From Streptomyces viridiviolaceus (GTDB lineage Bacteria; Actinomycetota; Actinomycetes; Streptomycetales; Streptomycetaceae): 64,000 bases of DNA. Below the pieces are notes generated by a model, which made no database searches, had not been told where the DNA came from, and saw only the letters and a program-made list of their open reading frames with translations. This document shows positions 34,064 to 41,743 of the stretch, in pieces. Location of the stretch: assembly GCF_014650995.1 (NCBI RefSeq), contig NZ_BMWA01000032.1:39445-103444 (forward strand). The letters run 5' to 3'. A program made the translations under genes and the position numbers. Numbering within the stretch: position 1 is the first letter of the stretch; each line of letters begins with the position of its first letter.

Positions 34064-34477
34064 TCAGCCCAGAGGGCCTGGGGCCTTGTCCGAAGAGCCC
34101 GGCGACCAGCCCTCCACGACCTCCACGCGCACCCCCACCCGCACCCCCCACCCCGCCATCGCCCCGGCCTCCGCCTCCAGCACATGCCGGGAGCGGAGCC
34201 GGGGCAGCCCCAGCCGTCCCGGCGGCATGGTGCGTACGGCGATGACGGTGAGCCGCCGGTCGAGGTAGGCGACGTCGATGGGCATGCGCATGCGGACGGT
34301 GTGCACGCTGTTGGCGGGTGACAGGAGGATCGCGCCGTCGACGGCGTCCCGCCCCAGCAGCCCCTTGGTGCGGGCCCGATAAGAGGCGGCGATCTCCAGG
34401 GGCACCCGGACGTCCGCCGCCGCTCCTTCCCCCGGCACGACCAAGGTCCCCCGCCTGTCCAGCCGAAGCCGCTGCAT
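34064..34477 (-). CDS. DUF192 family protein
   Basis: A 137-residue protein of the DUF192 family, whose function is unknown. Recognisable segments are ASYRARTKGLLGRD, VHTVRMRMPIDVAYLDRRL and SRHVLEAEAGAMAGWGVRVG. The usual GMLF and WMKN motifs are altered to GAIL and VRMRMP. It lies at the end of the Tad locus on the opposite strand, converging on the OmpA gene. DUF192 genes are frequent neighbours of actinobacterial Tad clusters. I chose ATG 34477 because GGGAGGGG precedes it. Confidence 0.85.
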   Translation of the reverse strand: MQRLRLDRRGTLVVPGEGAAADVRVPLEIAASYRARTKGLLGRDAVDGAILLSPANSVHTVRMRMPIDVAYLDRRLTVIAVRTMPPGRLGLPRLRSRHVLEAEAGAMAGWGVRVGVRVEVVEGWSPGSSDKAPGPLG

Positions 34478-34711
34478 GGCCGGCCCCTCCCTTCGTGCCG
34501 TCGGTGTCCCGACCGAACGTACCCACAGGAACCGGGGCGCCACACGGGCCCAGGGACCTATGCCACGACCGTCAACCACTGATCGGGAACGACAGCCCTC
34601 GGGGCGTCAAGGTGCACCCCCTGGGAGGGGAAGGCGGATGCGGGCGTCACGAAAGGCGGACGCCGTCGTTCCTTCCATCGGTGCAGGTGGACCGACTATG
34701 GGGCGGGGCAG

Positions 34712-35029
34712 ATGGCGGAGCGGCTTGCGGTCGACGGTGATGAGCTCGGGCGGTTCATGAAGTCGCTGAGGAAGTCGTCGAGTTCGCTCAGGGGCGTGCG
34801 GAAGGCGCTGTCGGACGCGACGATCACCGGCCTCGGCACGGACGACCTCGACTCGGCGTGCGAGGACTTCCAGGAGGACTGGACGTACGGGTCGGAGGAG
34901 ATCGGCAAGCAGACGGAGGATCTGGCCGAGATCATCGGGAAGAGCAAGGACAGCTACCTCGAGGTCGACAAGGCGCTCGAGGAAGCGGTGAAGCGGTCGC
35001 GGGAGAGCAAGAACGGCGACAAGAGGTGA
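34712..35029 (+). CDS. WXG100-like small helical protein
   Basis: A 105-residue protein predicted to be two long helices around a central turn (DFQEDWTYGSEEIG), the size and layout of the ESAT-6/WXG100 superfamily of type VII secretion substrates. The strict WXG is not present; the turn reads WTYG. The end is strongly charged (EEAVKRSRESKNGDKR). It overlaps the next gene by four bases (GTGA), so a secreted heteromeric pair is possible. The start is ATG 34712, with a G-rich stretch upstream. Confidence 0.75.
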   Translation: MAERLAVDGDELGRFMKSLRKSSSSLRGVRKALSDATITGLGTDDLDSACEDFQEDWTYGSEEIGKQTEDLAEIIGKSKDSYLEVDKALEEAVKRSRESKNGDKR

Positions 35030-36384
35030 CCGTCACTCCTGGCACCGAGCAGCGCGGCGCGGCCCTCGACCCGCAGTCGCGGGCGGACCTGGGCAAGCCG
35101 CAGGGGCTCAAGTCGGCCCCGCACATCCCGAACCCCGGCTACCCGCACCTCGGCTTCAACCCGGTACCGGGCGACACCGAGACGGTGAGGGGCTTGCGGA
35201 AGAAGCTCAGCGGCTGCGCCGAGGTCCTCCAGGAAGCCCTCGATCTGGTCACCAAGCTCCTGGACGGCAGCTACTGGAAGGGCGATGCCGCGGTCGCCTT
35301 CCGTGAACAACTCGACGGCGGCCCGCTGCCCCTGAATCTGAAGAACGCGGCCCACTCCATCCGCAAGGCGGCCAGGCAACTGGACCGCTGGGAAGGCGAA
35401 CTCGACGACTTCCAACGGCGGGCCAGAAAGCTCGAGAAGGACGCCGAGGAAGCCCAGGCAGCCGTGGATCGGGCCAAGGGGCGAGCGAGTGAGGCGGGCG
35501 GTGATCCGGACCTGCAGAAGAAGGGGACCGACTACGACACCGCGCAGAAGGCGCTGACCCGCGCGAACACCGCCGTTGAAGAGGCGCAGGCCGAGCTCGA
35601 CAGGATCATCGGCAGGGCGAAGCGGTTGGCCGAGGAGCATGAGAGCAAGGCCAGGCACCGGGCGGACAAAATCCGCGACGCCACGAAGAAGCTGGTACCG
35701 CACGAGCCGGGATGGTTCGACGAGGCCCTCGACTGGCTGACCGACAACCTGCCGGACATCCTCAGCTTCACGGCGGGTCTCATCGGGGTGACAGCGCTTC
35801 TCCTCGCCGGACCGCTGGGACTGAGTCTCGCAGTGATGGCGGCGATGATGCTCACGGCGTCGGGACTGAGCGCGACCGCGCTCATGCTGCGGCTCACCGA
35901 CCCGGAGGTACGGGCGTCCCTCCTGGACGGGCTCACCAAGGGAGAACTCGACGCCGACTTCTGGAGCAACGCGGTGTCAGTGGGTGCGGACTTTGCGGGG
36001 GCATTGCCAGGGGTGGGTGCTGTTCTGAAGGGGAGTATCGAGGCCATGGACGTTACTCGGGCAGGTGCACATTCACTTGACTTCTGGCAGAAGGCAGCCA
36101 CCTACGGTTCGAAGTCTCTGGAGGAGGCAGGGCGCATCATTGGGCTGGAAAATCAGCTGATTGCGCGAGCTGTGCGCGGCTTCAGTGACCCGGAGAAGGC
36201 CGCAAAGGCAGTATCCGCAGCTTCGGGGTTGACCGGTGTCGCCACTGGTGGCTACGGCCTGTACAACAAGGCTGTGGACGCCGATGACGACGGAATCAAG
36301 GACGGCACTGTCGCAGGAATCGACGGCTCCCGGCTCGTCCTCGACAACGGCGGGATCGTCGGCCTCGTTCGTCATGTCTTCTGA
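35026..36384 (+). CDS. large WXG/LXG-like protein with coiled coil and hydrophobic segments
   Basis: A 452-residue protein. Residues ~40-200 contain a WXG100-like domain (LLDGSYWKGDAAVAFREQLD) flanked by long charged coiled coils (ARKLEKDAEEAQAAVDRAKG). Residues ~235-290 carry two or three strongly hydrophobic stretches (ILSFTAGLIGVTALLLAGPL). The remainder is unassigned and ends with a possible calcium-like DADDDGIKDG loop. This is the architecture of LXG/polymorphic type VII effectors or of phage-like pore proteins. The GTG start at 35026 overlaps the previous stop. Codon bias becomes weaker after about 36000. Confidence 0.75.
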   Translation: MTVTPGTEQRGAALDPQSRADLGKPQGLKSAPHIPNPGYPHLGFNPVPGDTETVRGLRKKLSGCAEVLQEALDLVTKLLDGSYWKGDAAVAFREQLDGGPLPLNLKNAAHSIRKAARQLDRWEGELDDFQRRARKLEKDAEEAQAAVDRAKGRASEAGGDPDLQKKGTDYDTAQKALTRANTAVEEAQAELDRIIGRAKRLAEEHESKARHRADKIRDATKKLVPHEPGWFDEALDWLTDNLPDILSFTAGLIGVTALLLAGPLGLSLAVMAAMMLTASGLSATALMLRLTDPEVRASLLDGLTKGELDADFWSNAVSVGADFAGALPGVGAVLKGSIEAMDVTRAGAHSLDFWQKAATYGSKSLEEAGRIIGLENQLIARAVRGFSDPEKAAKAVSAASGLTGVATGGYGLYNKAVDADDDGIKDGTVAGIDGSRLVLDNGGIVGLVRHVF

Positions 36385-36409
36385 CACCGCAAAGGAGGAG
36401 TGAAGAACC

Positions 36410-37069
36410 GTGAACCCTCGCACGTGTCCAACGGCTTGGGATCATCCCCCGACGCGGTTGGCGTGGGCCTCGCACATGGTTATGAACGTCGCCGGGCTGA
36501 TCGGCTGGGCCGGTGGATGGGTCGCGTTGCTGGGAATTTCCACCTACAGGCCCAATTGGGTGGCATGGGCCTTCATGCCGTACTTCATCTACGCGCCTTA
36601 CCGAGTGCTGACTCAGCTGAAGTATTTCCCAGCAGCATTCTTGATGCTGCGTGTTCTGCGAACGTATCCTTGGCAAATTATGCGGAACGTTCCGCGAGGG
36701 CTGACCAAGCGGCCCGAAGTCACGGGAAAGCAGTACGGTTGGTTCGAGTTCTCCAATCCTGCTTGCCAGGATCAGCGGCTGCCGCTTGTTTTCTCCCGGC
36801 ACCTCCGCCGGGAATGGTGGGCCCGCCGAATGGCCCCAAGAGCCAAACCCCACTTGAAGGCCGACATCGAAACCATCTGGTTCGCCGGCGACCCGCGATT
36901 CATCGGGCTTGTTGCCGCCCCCAGCCGGCGAGGAACGGCCCCGCGTCGCATGCATGTCGTGGAGCAGCGGATCGATGCGCGAAGCGGCTGGCGTTTCGCC
37001 GACTGGGGCGCGACTCCCGACGACATCGAGCGCGGACGTCGTGCAGGCGTCCACCCGGTCCGTCCCTGA
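36410..37069 (+). CDS. membrane protein of the WXG100 cassette
   Basis: A 219-residue protein with two hydrophobic segments (residues ~22-45 and ~48-65: AGLIGWAGGWVALLGISTY, WVAWAFMPYFIYAPYRVL) and a cytosolic or surface C-terminus rich in Arg and Trp. I cannot assign it. The start is GTG 36410 with GGAGGAG upstream. Codons with A or T in third position (CTT, CAA, ATT) are frequent compared with the surrounding genes. It follows the large WXG-like gene by 25 bp and is probably cotranscribed. Confidence 0.75.
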   Translation: MNPRTCPTAWDHPPTRLAWASHMVMNVAGLIGWAGGWVALLGISTYRPNWVAWAFMPYFIYAPYRVLTQLKYFPAAFLMLRVLRTYPWQIMRNVPRGLTKRPEVTGKQYGWFEFSNPACQDQRLPLVFSRHLRREWWARRMAPRAKPHLKADIETIWFAGDPRFIGLVAAPSRRGTAPRRMHVVEQRIDARSGWRFADWGATPDDIERGRRAGVHPVRP

Positions 37070-37089
37070 GCCGAAGTGAGAGATGTGCT

Positions 37090-37764
37090 GTGAGTGCCCC
37101 TGCGATCGTTCTCCACGAATCCGTTCACGACCCCCACGCGGAACTCTGGTTCGCCGAACCCGCCGGCTTCACGGCTCTGCCTTTGGAGGCGCTGCTCGCC
37201 GAGCCGGATGCGCCGCACGCCGACGGTCTGCGCGCGGCAGCGGCCGTGTTGCTCGAATCGGCACCCGACGAGATGGCGAGGCAGGAGTTCATCGCGCTTC
37301 TTGCCTCGGGACAGCGGATGCTCAGGGCCCTGGGTGAGTTCGGGATCGTCCACTGCGCGGTCGGTCTGCACCGCGACGACGTCGGCGGGGTGGCCGGCGG
37401 CAACGCCCAGCCCCTGCTCTCCCTGTTCACCGTCTCCTGGTGTGCCACCGCGGTGGCCCCGCGAGCGGCGACCGTGGCTCGGGTGGTGACCAGAGCGACG
37501 GACCACTCCCACATCGAGTACCTCGAACGGGCGAGCGGCCCACTGGCCATCAGCGAGTCGGTCCGCCGCCCGGCAGCGGGCAGTGGCCTGCCTCCGCATC
37601 CGGTGCTGCAGATCCACGCCCATCTCCCGCACCCCGACTGCAAGCGCCTGGCCGTCCTCACCATCAGCACCACGGCCATGGCGCGCAGGGCGGAGTACCG
37701 GGCGATGCTCCGGCAGATCGTCGAAACGGTCAGCTTCCAGAATCCCCTGAGCACCGGCCCGTAA
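37090..37764 (+). CDS. hypothetical protein ending the WXG100 cassette (LpqN/DUF1795-like ending)
   Basis: A 224-residue cytosolic protein I do not firmly recognise. Its last third (CKRLAVLTISTTAMARRAEY, RQIVETVSFQNPL) resembles the closing strand-helix-strand of LpqN/DUF1795-type domains, which are linked to export in actinobacteria; this is a weak resemblance. A pair of cysteines sits in FGIVHCAVG and SWCATAV. The start is GTG 37090, 20 bp after the previous stop, placing it in the same operon. Confidence 0.7.
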   Translation: MSAPAIVLHESVHDPHAELWFAEPAGFTALPLEALLAEPDAPHADGLRAAAAVLLESAPDEMARQEFIALLASGQRMLRALGEFGIVHCAVGLHRDDVGGVAGGNAQPLLSLFTVSWCATAVAPRAATVARVVTRATDHSHIEYLERASGPLAISESVRRPAAGSGLPPHPVLQIHAHLPHPDCKRLAVLTISTTAMARRAEYRAMLRQIVETVSFQNPLSTGP

Positions 37765-37805
37765 TCTCGTTGCCCAAGGACCCGGGCCGGGGGTAGGAAC
37801 AACCC

Positions 37806-38678
37806 ATGACCGACCTCGGCGCCGTGTTCCGCCCGCAGCTCGCCCCCGAGCAGCTGCACGCCGTCTGCCGTGTCGCCGATGAGGCCGGGCTCGAAGAGCT
37901 GTGGCTCTGGGAGGACTGTTTCCGCGAGGGCGGGATCTCCACGGCCGCTGCCGCGCTCGCCTGGACCGGACGCGTGCGGGTCGGGGTCGGGCTGTTGCCC
38001 GTGCCGCTCAGGAACGTCGCCATCACCGCGATGGAGGCCGCCACGCTGCACCGCATGTTCCCCGGTCGCGCGATCCTGGCCGTCGGGCACGGTGTGCAGG
38101 ACTGGATGGGGCAGGTCGGGGCGCGGGTCGAGTCGCCGGTCACGTTGTTGCGGGAGCACCTGCTGGCGCTGCGGGCGCTGCTGCGCGGGGAGCGGGTGAC
38201 GACCCAGGGGCGGTACGTCCGGCTCGACGACGTGGCGCTCGACTGGCCGCCGGACGCCGGTGTCGGGGTGCTGGCCGGCGCCACCGGGCCCCGTTCGCTG
38301 CGGCTCGCCGGGGAGGCCGCCGACGGGACGGTTCTCACCGCGTCCACTCCTCCCGACGGGGTGCGGCGGGCCCGGCTGCTCATCGAGGAGGGGCGGGCCA
38401 CGGCCGGGCGCACGGAGCCGCACAAGGTGGTCGTCTACCTCCTGACGGCCACCGGACCCGGTGCCGCCGAGCGGCTGCGCGCCGAACTGGTCGCCGAGGG
38501 AGTCGACGCCGTTCCGGAACTCGGGGTCGCCGGGGACGCGGGCGCCGTCGCCAAGGCCGTACGGCGACTGGCCGAGGCCGGGGCCGACACCGTGGTCCTC
38601 CAGCCGACCGGGGACGAACCCGACCCGGAGGGCTTCGTGCGGTTCGCCGCCGAGGAGGTCCGGCCCCTCGTGGCCTAG
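37806..38678 (+). CDS. luciferase-like (LLM) F420-dependent oxidoreductase
   Basis: A 290-residue TIM-barrel flavin/F420 oxidoreductase. The N-terminal VCRVADEAGLEELWLWEDCF, TGRVRVGVGLLPVPLRNVAI, FPGRAILAVGHGVQDWMGQV and TGPRSLRLAGEAADGTVLT segments are those of LLM proteins that transfer hydride using F420H2. No substrate is evident. Length matches (~290). The start is ATG 37806. It is followed after 53 bp by a methyltransferase on the same strand, with no known joint pathway. Confidence 0.9.
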   Translation: MTDLGAVFRPQLAPEQLHAVCRVADEAGLEELWLWEDCFREGGISTAAAALAWTGRVRVGVGLLPVPLRNVAITAMEAATLHRMFPGRAILAVGHGVQDWMGQVGARVESPVTLLREHLLALRALLRGERVTTQGRYVRLDDVALDWPPDAGVGVLAGATGPRSLRLAGEAADGTVLTASTPPDGVRRARLLIEEGRATAGRTEPHKVVVYLLTATGPGAAERLRAELVAEGVDAVPELGVAGDAGAVAKAVRRLAEAGADTVVLQPTGDEPDPEGFVRFAAEEVRPLVA

Positions 38679-38731
38679 CCCCGTGCCCCACCCCCTGCCC
38701 CCCATCGCGTTGACCGGAAGAAGCACCACCC

Positions 38732-39520
38732 ATGGCACAACCGCACCCCCGCACCTTCGAGGACCTCGTGGCGGAAGGCGCGTCCGTGCCCACCGAGGGA
38801 TGGGACTTCTCCTGGTTCGAGGGGAGGGCGAGCGAGGACCGCCCGTCCTGGGGGTACGCGCGGTCCATGGCCGGCCGGCTGGCCGCGGCCACCGCCGTAC
38901 TGGACGTGCAGACAGGCGGGGGCGAGGTGCTGGACTTCGCGCTCGGGGCCGCCTCCCGCCCGCCCCGGCTCGTCGTCGCCACGGAGGGCTGGCCGCCGAA
39001 CGTCGCCAAGGCCACCGCCCTGCTCCGCCCGCGTGGAGTCGCGGTGGTCGCCTCGCCCGAGGACGCGCCGTTCCCCTTCGCCGACGGGGCCTTCGATCTC
39101 GTCGTGAGCCGGCATCCCGTCGTCCCCCACTGGACGGAGATCGCCCGCGTGCTCGCGCCCGGCGGGACGTACTTCGCCCAGCACGTCGGGCCGAGCAGCG
39201 TCTTCGAGCTCGTCGAGTACTTCCTCGGGCCCCAGCCGGAGGAGAACCGCAACGCCCGCCACCCCGACCGTGAGCGGGCCGACGCCGAGGCCGCCGGCCT
39301 GGAGGTCGTCGACCTGCGCGCGGAGCGGTTGCGGATGGAGCTCCACGACATCGGAGCCGTCGTTCACTTCCTGCGCAAGGTGGTGTGGATGGTCCCGGGA
39401 TTCACGGTCGAGGAGTACGAGCCCCGGCTGCGCGCCCTGCACGAGAGGATCGAGGCCGAGGGCCCCTTCGTCGCCCACAGCGCGCGGCAGCTCTTCGAGG
39501 CCCGCAAGCCGCGGAAGTAG
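38732..39520 (+). CDS. class I SAM-dependent methyltransferase
   Basis: A 262-residue methyltransferase. The glycine-rich SAM motif is DVQTGGGEVLDFAL (residues ~54-67). An acidic loop ATEGWPPNVAKATA and the post-motif FAFADGAFDLVVSRH-type segment (PFADGAFDLVVSRHPVVPHW) follow. The substrate is unknown. The start is ATG 38732 with GGAAGAAGC upstream. It converges on the winged-helix gene 20 bp away. Confidence 0.9.
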   Translation: MAQPHPRTFEDLVAEGASVPTEGWDFSWFEGRASEDRPSWGYARSMAGRLAAATAVLDVQTGGGEVLDFALGAASRPPRLVVATEGWPPNVAKATALLRPRGVAVVASPEDAPFPFADGAFDLVVSRHPVVPHWTEIARVLAPGGTYFAQHVGPSSVFELVEYFLGPQPEENRNARHPDRERADAEAAGLEVVDLRAERLRMELHDIGAVVHFLRKVVWMVPGFTVEEYEPRLRALHERIEAEGPFVAHSARQLFEARKPRK

Positions 39521-39539
39521 GCCGCACAGGCCGCGGGGG

Positions 39540-40745
39540 TCACGCGTGCGGGCCCACCGTGACCTCGCCCACCACCAGCTCCGCCTCCGCCTCCAGTACC
39601 GCTGCCACACGGTCCGCCTGCGCGGCGAGCTGCCGTTCCTGCCGTGCCGTCAGGCGCCCCAGCGGCTCCACCGTGATCGTCGTACGCCGCCCCCGGCGCC
39701 GCTGGTGCCAGACGCCGGCCGCCACACCGTCCACCAGCAGGACGGGGAAGTTGCCCGCCTGCCCGCCCGCCAGCGCCCGGCGGTGGGCGGCCCCGGGGAA
39801 CAGCAGTTCGCGCGGCTGGGCGGCGATGACGTACGCGTCGAAGTACGGCAGCAGCCGCACCCCGCGGGCCGGTTCGTCCGGGAAGACCGTGTCGCCCGCC
39901 GCCACCCAGGCCGGCGCGCCCTCGAAGTCGACCTCCTCGATCTCCCCCGCCGCGGACAGCTCGGTGTACAGCCGTACCGCCCAGCCGGCCGGTGCGGCCA
40001 GCCACTTGGCGAAGTGCTGCGGGGTGGCCGGGCCGTAGGCGTGCAGGTAGCGGCGTACGAGAGCCCGCAGCCCCTCCCGCGCGGTCACGGGCGTGAAGTG
40101 CGGCGGGCGGGTGTACGTCACCTTGCGGCCACGGTTCGGGCCGAAGCACAGGGCGCCCGCGTGACCCGCCCGGTGCACCACCTGACGCCAGCGCGGCCAC
40201 ATGTCCTGGAAGGCCGGCATGACCAGGTCGCCGGCCCACGGCCCGGTGCGGGCGACGACCTCCTCGCCCAGTTCGTCGATGGTCAGGAAGGTGCCGTCGA
40301 GGGCGTCGCCGATCGCCGCCACGACCTGCCGGGCCTGCTCCTCGGTGAGCTGTGCGGCGGGCGGGAAGGGGCTGGTCCCGGCGGGGACCGCGGTCAGCGC
40401 GGCGCTCCACAGGGGCAGGTCGTGGGCCGGGAGGAGATGGACGGTCCCGCGCGGGCCGTAGGTCTTCACGAGTGTCGCGGGCGAAGAGCCCGGAGCGGCC
40501 GGCGGACCCGCCGCGCCCGCGGTGCCCGGCCACAGCGCCGCGCGTACGTCCGCCCGTGTCACCCCTTCGGCCGACCGAATGCCGACCGACACCTCGGCCG
40601 CCGACAGCACTTGCGCGTGGGCGGCGAGCATCGCGCCGACCACGTCGGCGACCGGCGTGCCCGTTCGGGCGGAACTGGCCAGGAACTGTCGTTGGAGCCG
40701 TCGGGCGCTCGCCGCGCCCCACGTGATCCTCGCGGTCGTCGTCAT
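39540..40745 (-). CDS. winged-helix DNA-binding domain protein (HTH_42/AlkX-like)
   Basis: A 401-residue member of the 'winged helix DNA-binding domain' (HTH_42) family, some of which are DNA glycosylase relatives (AlkZ/AlkX). Family segments: RLQRQFLA near the start, LVKTYGPRGTVHLLPAHDLP, GRKVTYTRPPHFTP, LVRRYLHAYGPATPQHFAKW and LLVDGVAAGVWHQ. AlkZ proteins unhook DNA crosslinks by glycosylase action; in AlkX-type members activity is unproven. Length matches. The start is ATG 40745, next to a long gene-poor region. Confidence 0.85.
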   Translation of the reverse strand: MTTTARITWGAASARRLQRQFLASSARTGTPVADVVGAMLAAHAQVLSAAEVSVGIRSAEGVTRADVRAALWPGTAGAAGPPAAPGSSPATLVKTYGPRGTVHLLPAHDLPLWSAALTAVPAGTSPFPPAAQLTEEQARQVVAAIGDALDGTFLTIDELGEEVVARTGPWAGDLVMPAFQDMWPRWRQVVHRAGHAGALCFGPNRGRKVTYTRPPHFTPVTAREGLRALVRRYLHAYGPATPQHFAKWLAAPAGWAVRLYTELSAAGEIEEVDFEGAPAWVAAGDTVFPDEPARGVRLLPYFDAYVIAAQPRELLFPGAAHRRALAGGQAGNFPVLLVDGVAAGVWHQRRRGRRTTITVEPLGRLTARQERQLAAQADRVAAVLEAEAELVVGEVTVGPHA

Positions 40746-41326
40746 GGGGGGACGGTAGGGCGGCAGTAGGACAGGTATTGGCCTCGTGCTCGTGCGGGGC
40801 GGGAGGCGTTCCTAGTCGCGGGGGCGCCGAAGATCGGACCTTCGGTGCGTAAAGGACGTACCTTCGCAAACATTCGCGCCGTTGGAGGGGGCGTGCGGAA
40901 TCGCCCGCCGATCCTCACAGGGTTTCCACATCGTTATCCGTCGACGTCCCGCTGGGGTCGCGTCGGTAGCGCTTGATCGCGTAAGTTCGGACCAAGGTAA
41001 TTCGCGTAAGCAAAGCTGCGCGGGCGGTACCGCGCAGTGGAGGGGGCTGCGCGGTGCCGGAGTCAAGTCGGCGTTCGCCGCGAGGTTCACCCGGTGGGGG
41101 GATGCGAGGGCATCGGGCCGTCCGGATTCCGAGGCGCACCGACCCTCCGGAAAGGCGCGTCTGTCACCCGGTTCCCCTGGGATTCCATTGCGTTTTGGCC
41201 ATGATTCAGGGCGGAATGAGAGGTTCCGCGACCACCGCGGCGTCGCCGGACGACTTCGGAGAGTAGTTGTGGCACGCCGATGCACGCAGCATCACTTACG
41301 AAGGGTTATGGTGGAAACCCCCCCTC
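40746..41326. other. gene-poor intergenic stretch with repeats and a hairpin
   Basis: No convincing protein gene is visible; frames here have mixed third positions, except a short final stretch (MRGSATTAASPDDFGE, 41216-41266) that looks biased. Two exact 8-bp direct repeats CGCGTAAG lie at 40978-40985 and 41003-41010, 25 bp apart. A hairpin CTGCGCGG/CCGCGCAG spans 41016-41037. The stretch ends at the strong terminator at 41327, so something transcribed rightwards, perhaps a small RNA or small protein, is likely. Confidence 0.5.
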
Positions 41327-41366
41327 GGGCCGGTCCGTCTCCCCCCCACGGACCGGCCCGTTTTTT
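41327..41366 (+). terminator. canonical intrinsic terminator with U-tract
   Basis: GGGCCGGTCCGT (41327-41338) and ACGGACCGGCCC (41348-41359) form a perfect 12-bp stem with a C-rich 9-base loop, followed by G and six T. It is the clearest intrinsic terminator of the window. It closes a plus-strand transcript that does not contain a recognisable gene. Confidence 0.9.
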
Positions 41367-41452
41367 CTGCCCTCGGCGCCCCGCACTCTCCGCACCTCGG
41401 CGAGACCCGCCCGGGTACCGCGGACGGGGCTGACGTAACGAGGAGTTCACCG

Positions 41453-41500
41453 GTGCGCCGTCCTGTGTCGTGGCATGGCTGCGCTTGTTCGAGGGCATAA
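41453..41500 (+). CDS. short upstream ORF (15 aa) in the phoH leader
   Basis: GTG 41453 opens a 15-residue peptide, MRRPVSWHGCACSRA, ending in TAA. AGGAG lies 7 bp upstream at optimal spacing, better than the signals of many full-length genes nearby. The peptide has a Cys-Ala-Cys segment. Its position in the long leader of the PIN-PhoH gene suggests a translated leader peptide, but a chance ORF is possible. The rest of 41501-41743 has GC-rich hairpins (e.g. GGGCCGG/CCGGCCC near 41625) and no gene. Confidence 0.5.
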   Translation: MRRPVSWHGCACSRA

Positions 41501-41743
41501 GGCAAGCAGGTCGACGCCCGAACCACGGGTGTCGGATCTCAGCGGGCGGCACGGAGCTGCCCGCCCGGGAGGCCCTTTGCACCAGCCCGACCGTGCGGTC
41601 ACGGCACGGAAGAAGCAGCGGAGGGCCGGTTGCCGGCCCGTGCCAGTGCATGGCGGCCGTCGACCGGCCGGCTCGCTCCCGCCTTCCCGGCCCAGCGTCC
41701 ACTCCGTCGCTCCCCGACCTCATCCGAGGGGGTACGTCCTTCC

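Noticed and set aside
41240..41366. 6C RNA
   Set aside because: Two C7 runs and a terminator recall the 6C family, but only the terminator hairpin presents a C-rich loop; the first C-run is not in a clear stem-loop.
40882..41433. 183-codon plus-strand frame in the gene-poor region
   Set aside because: It runs through the perfect intrinsic terminator at 41327-41366 and has irregular third positions.
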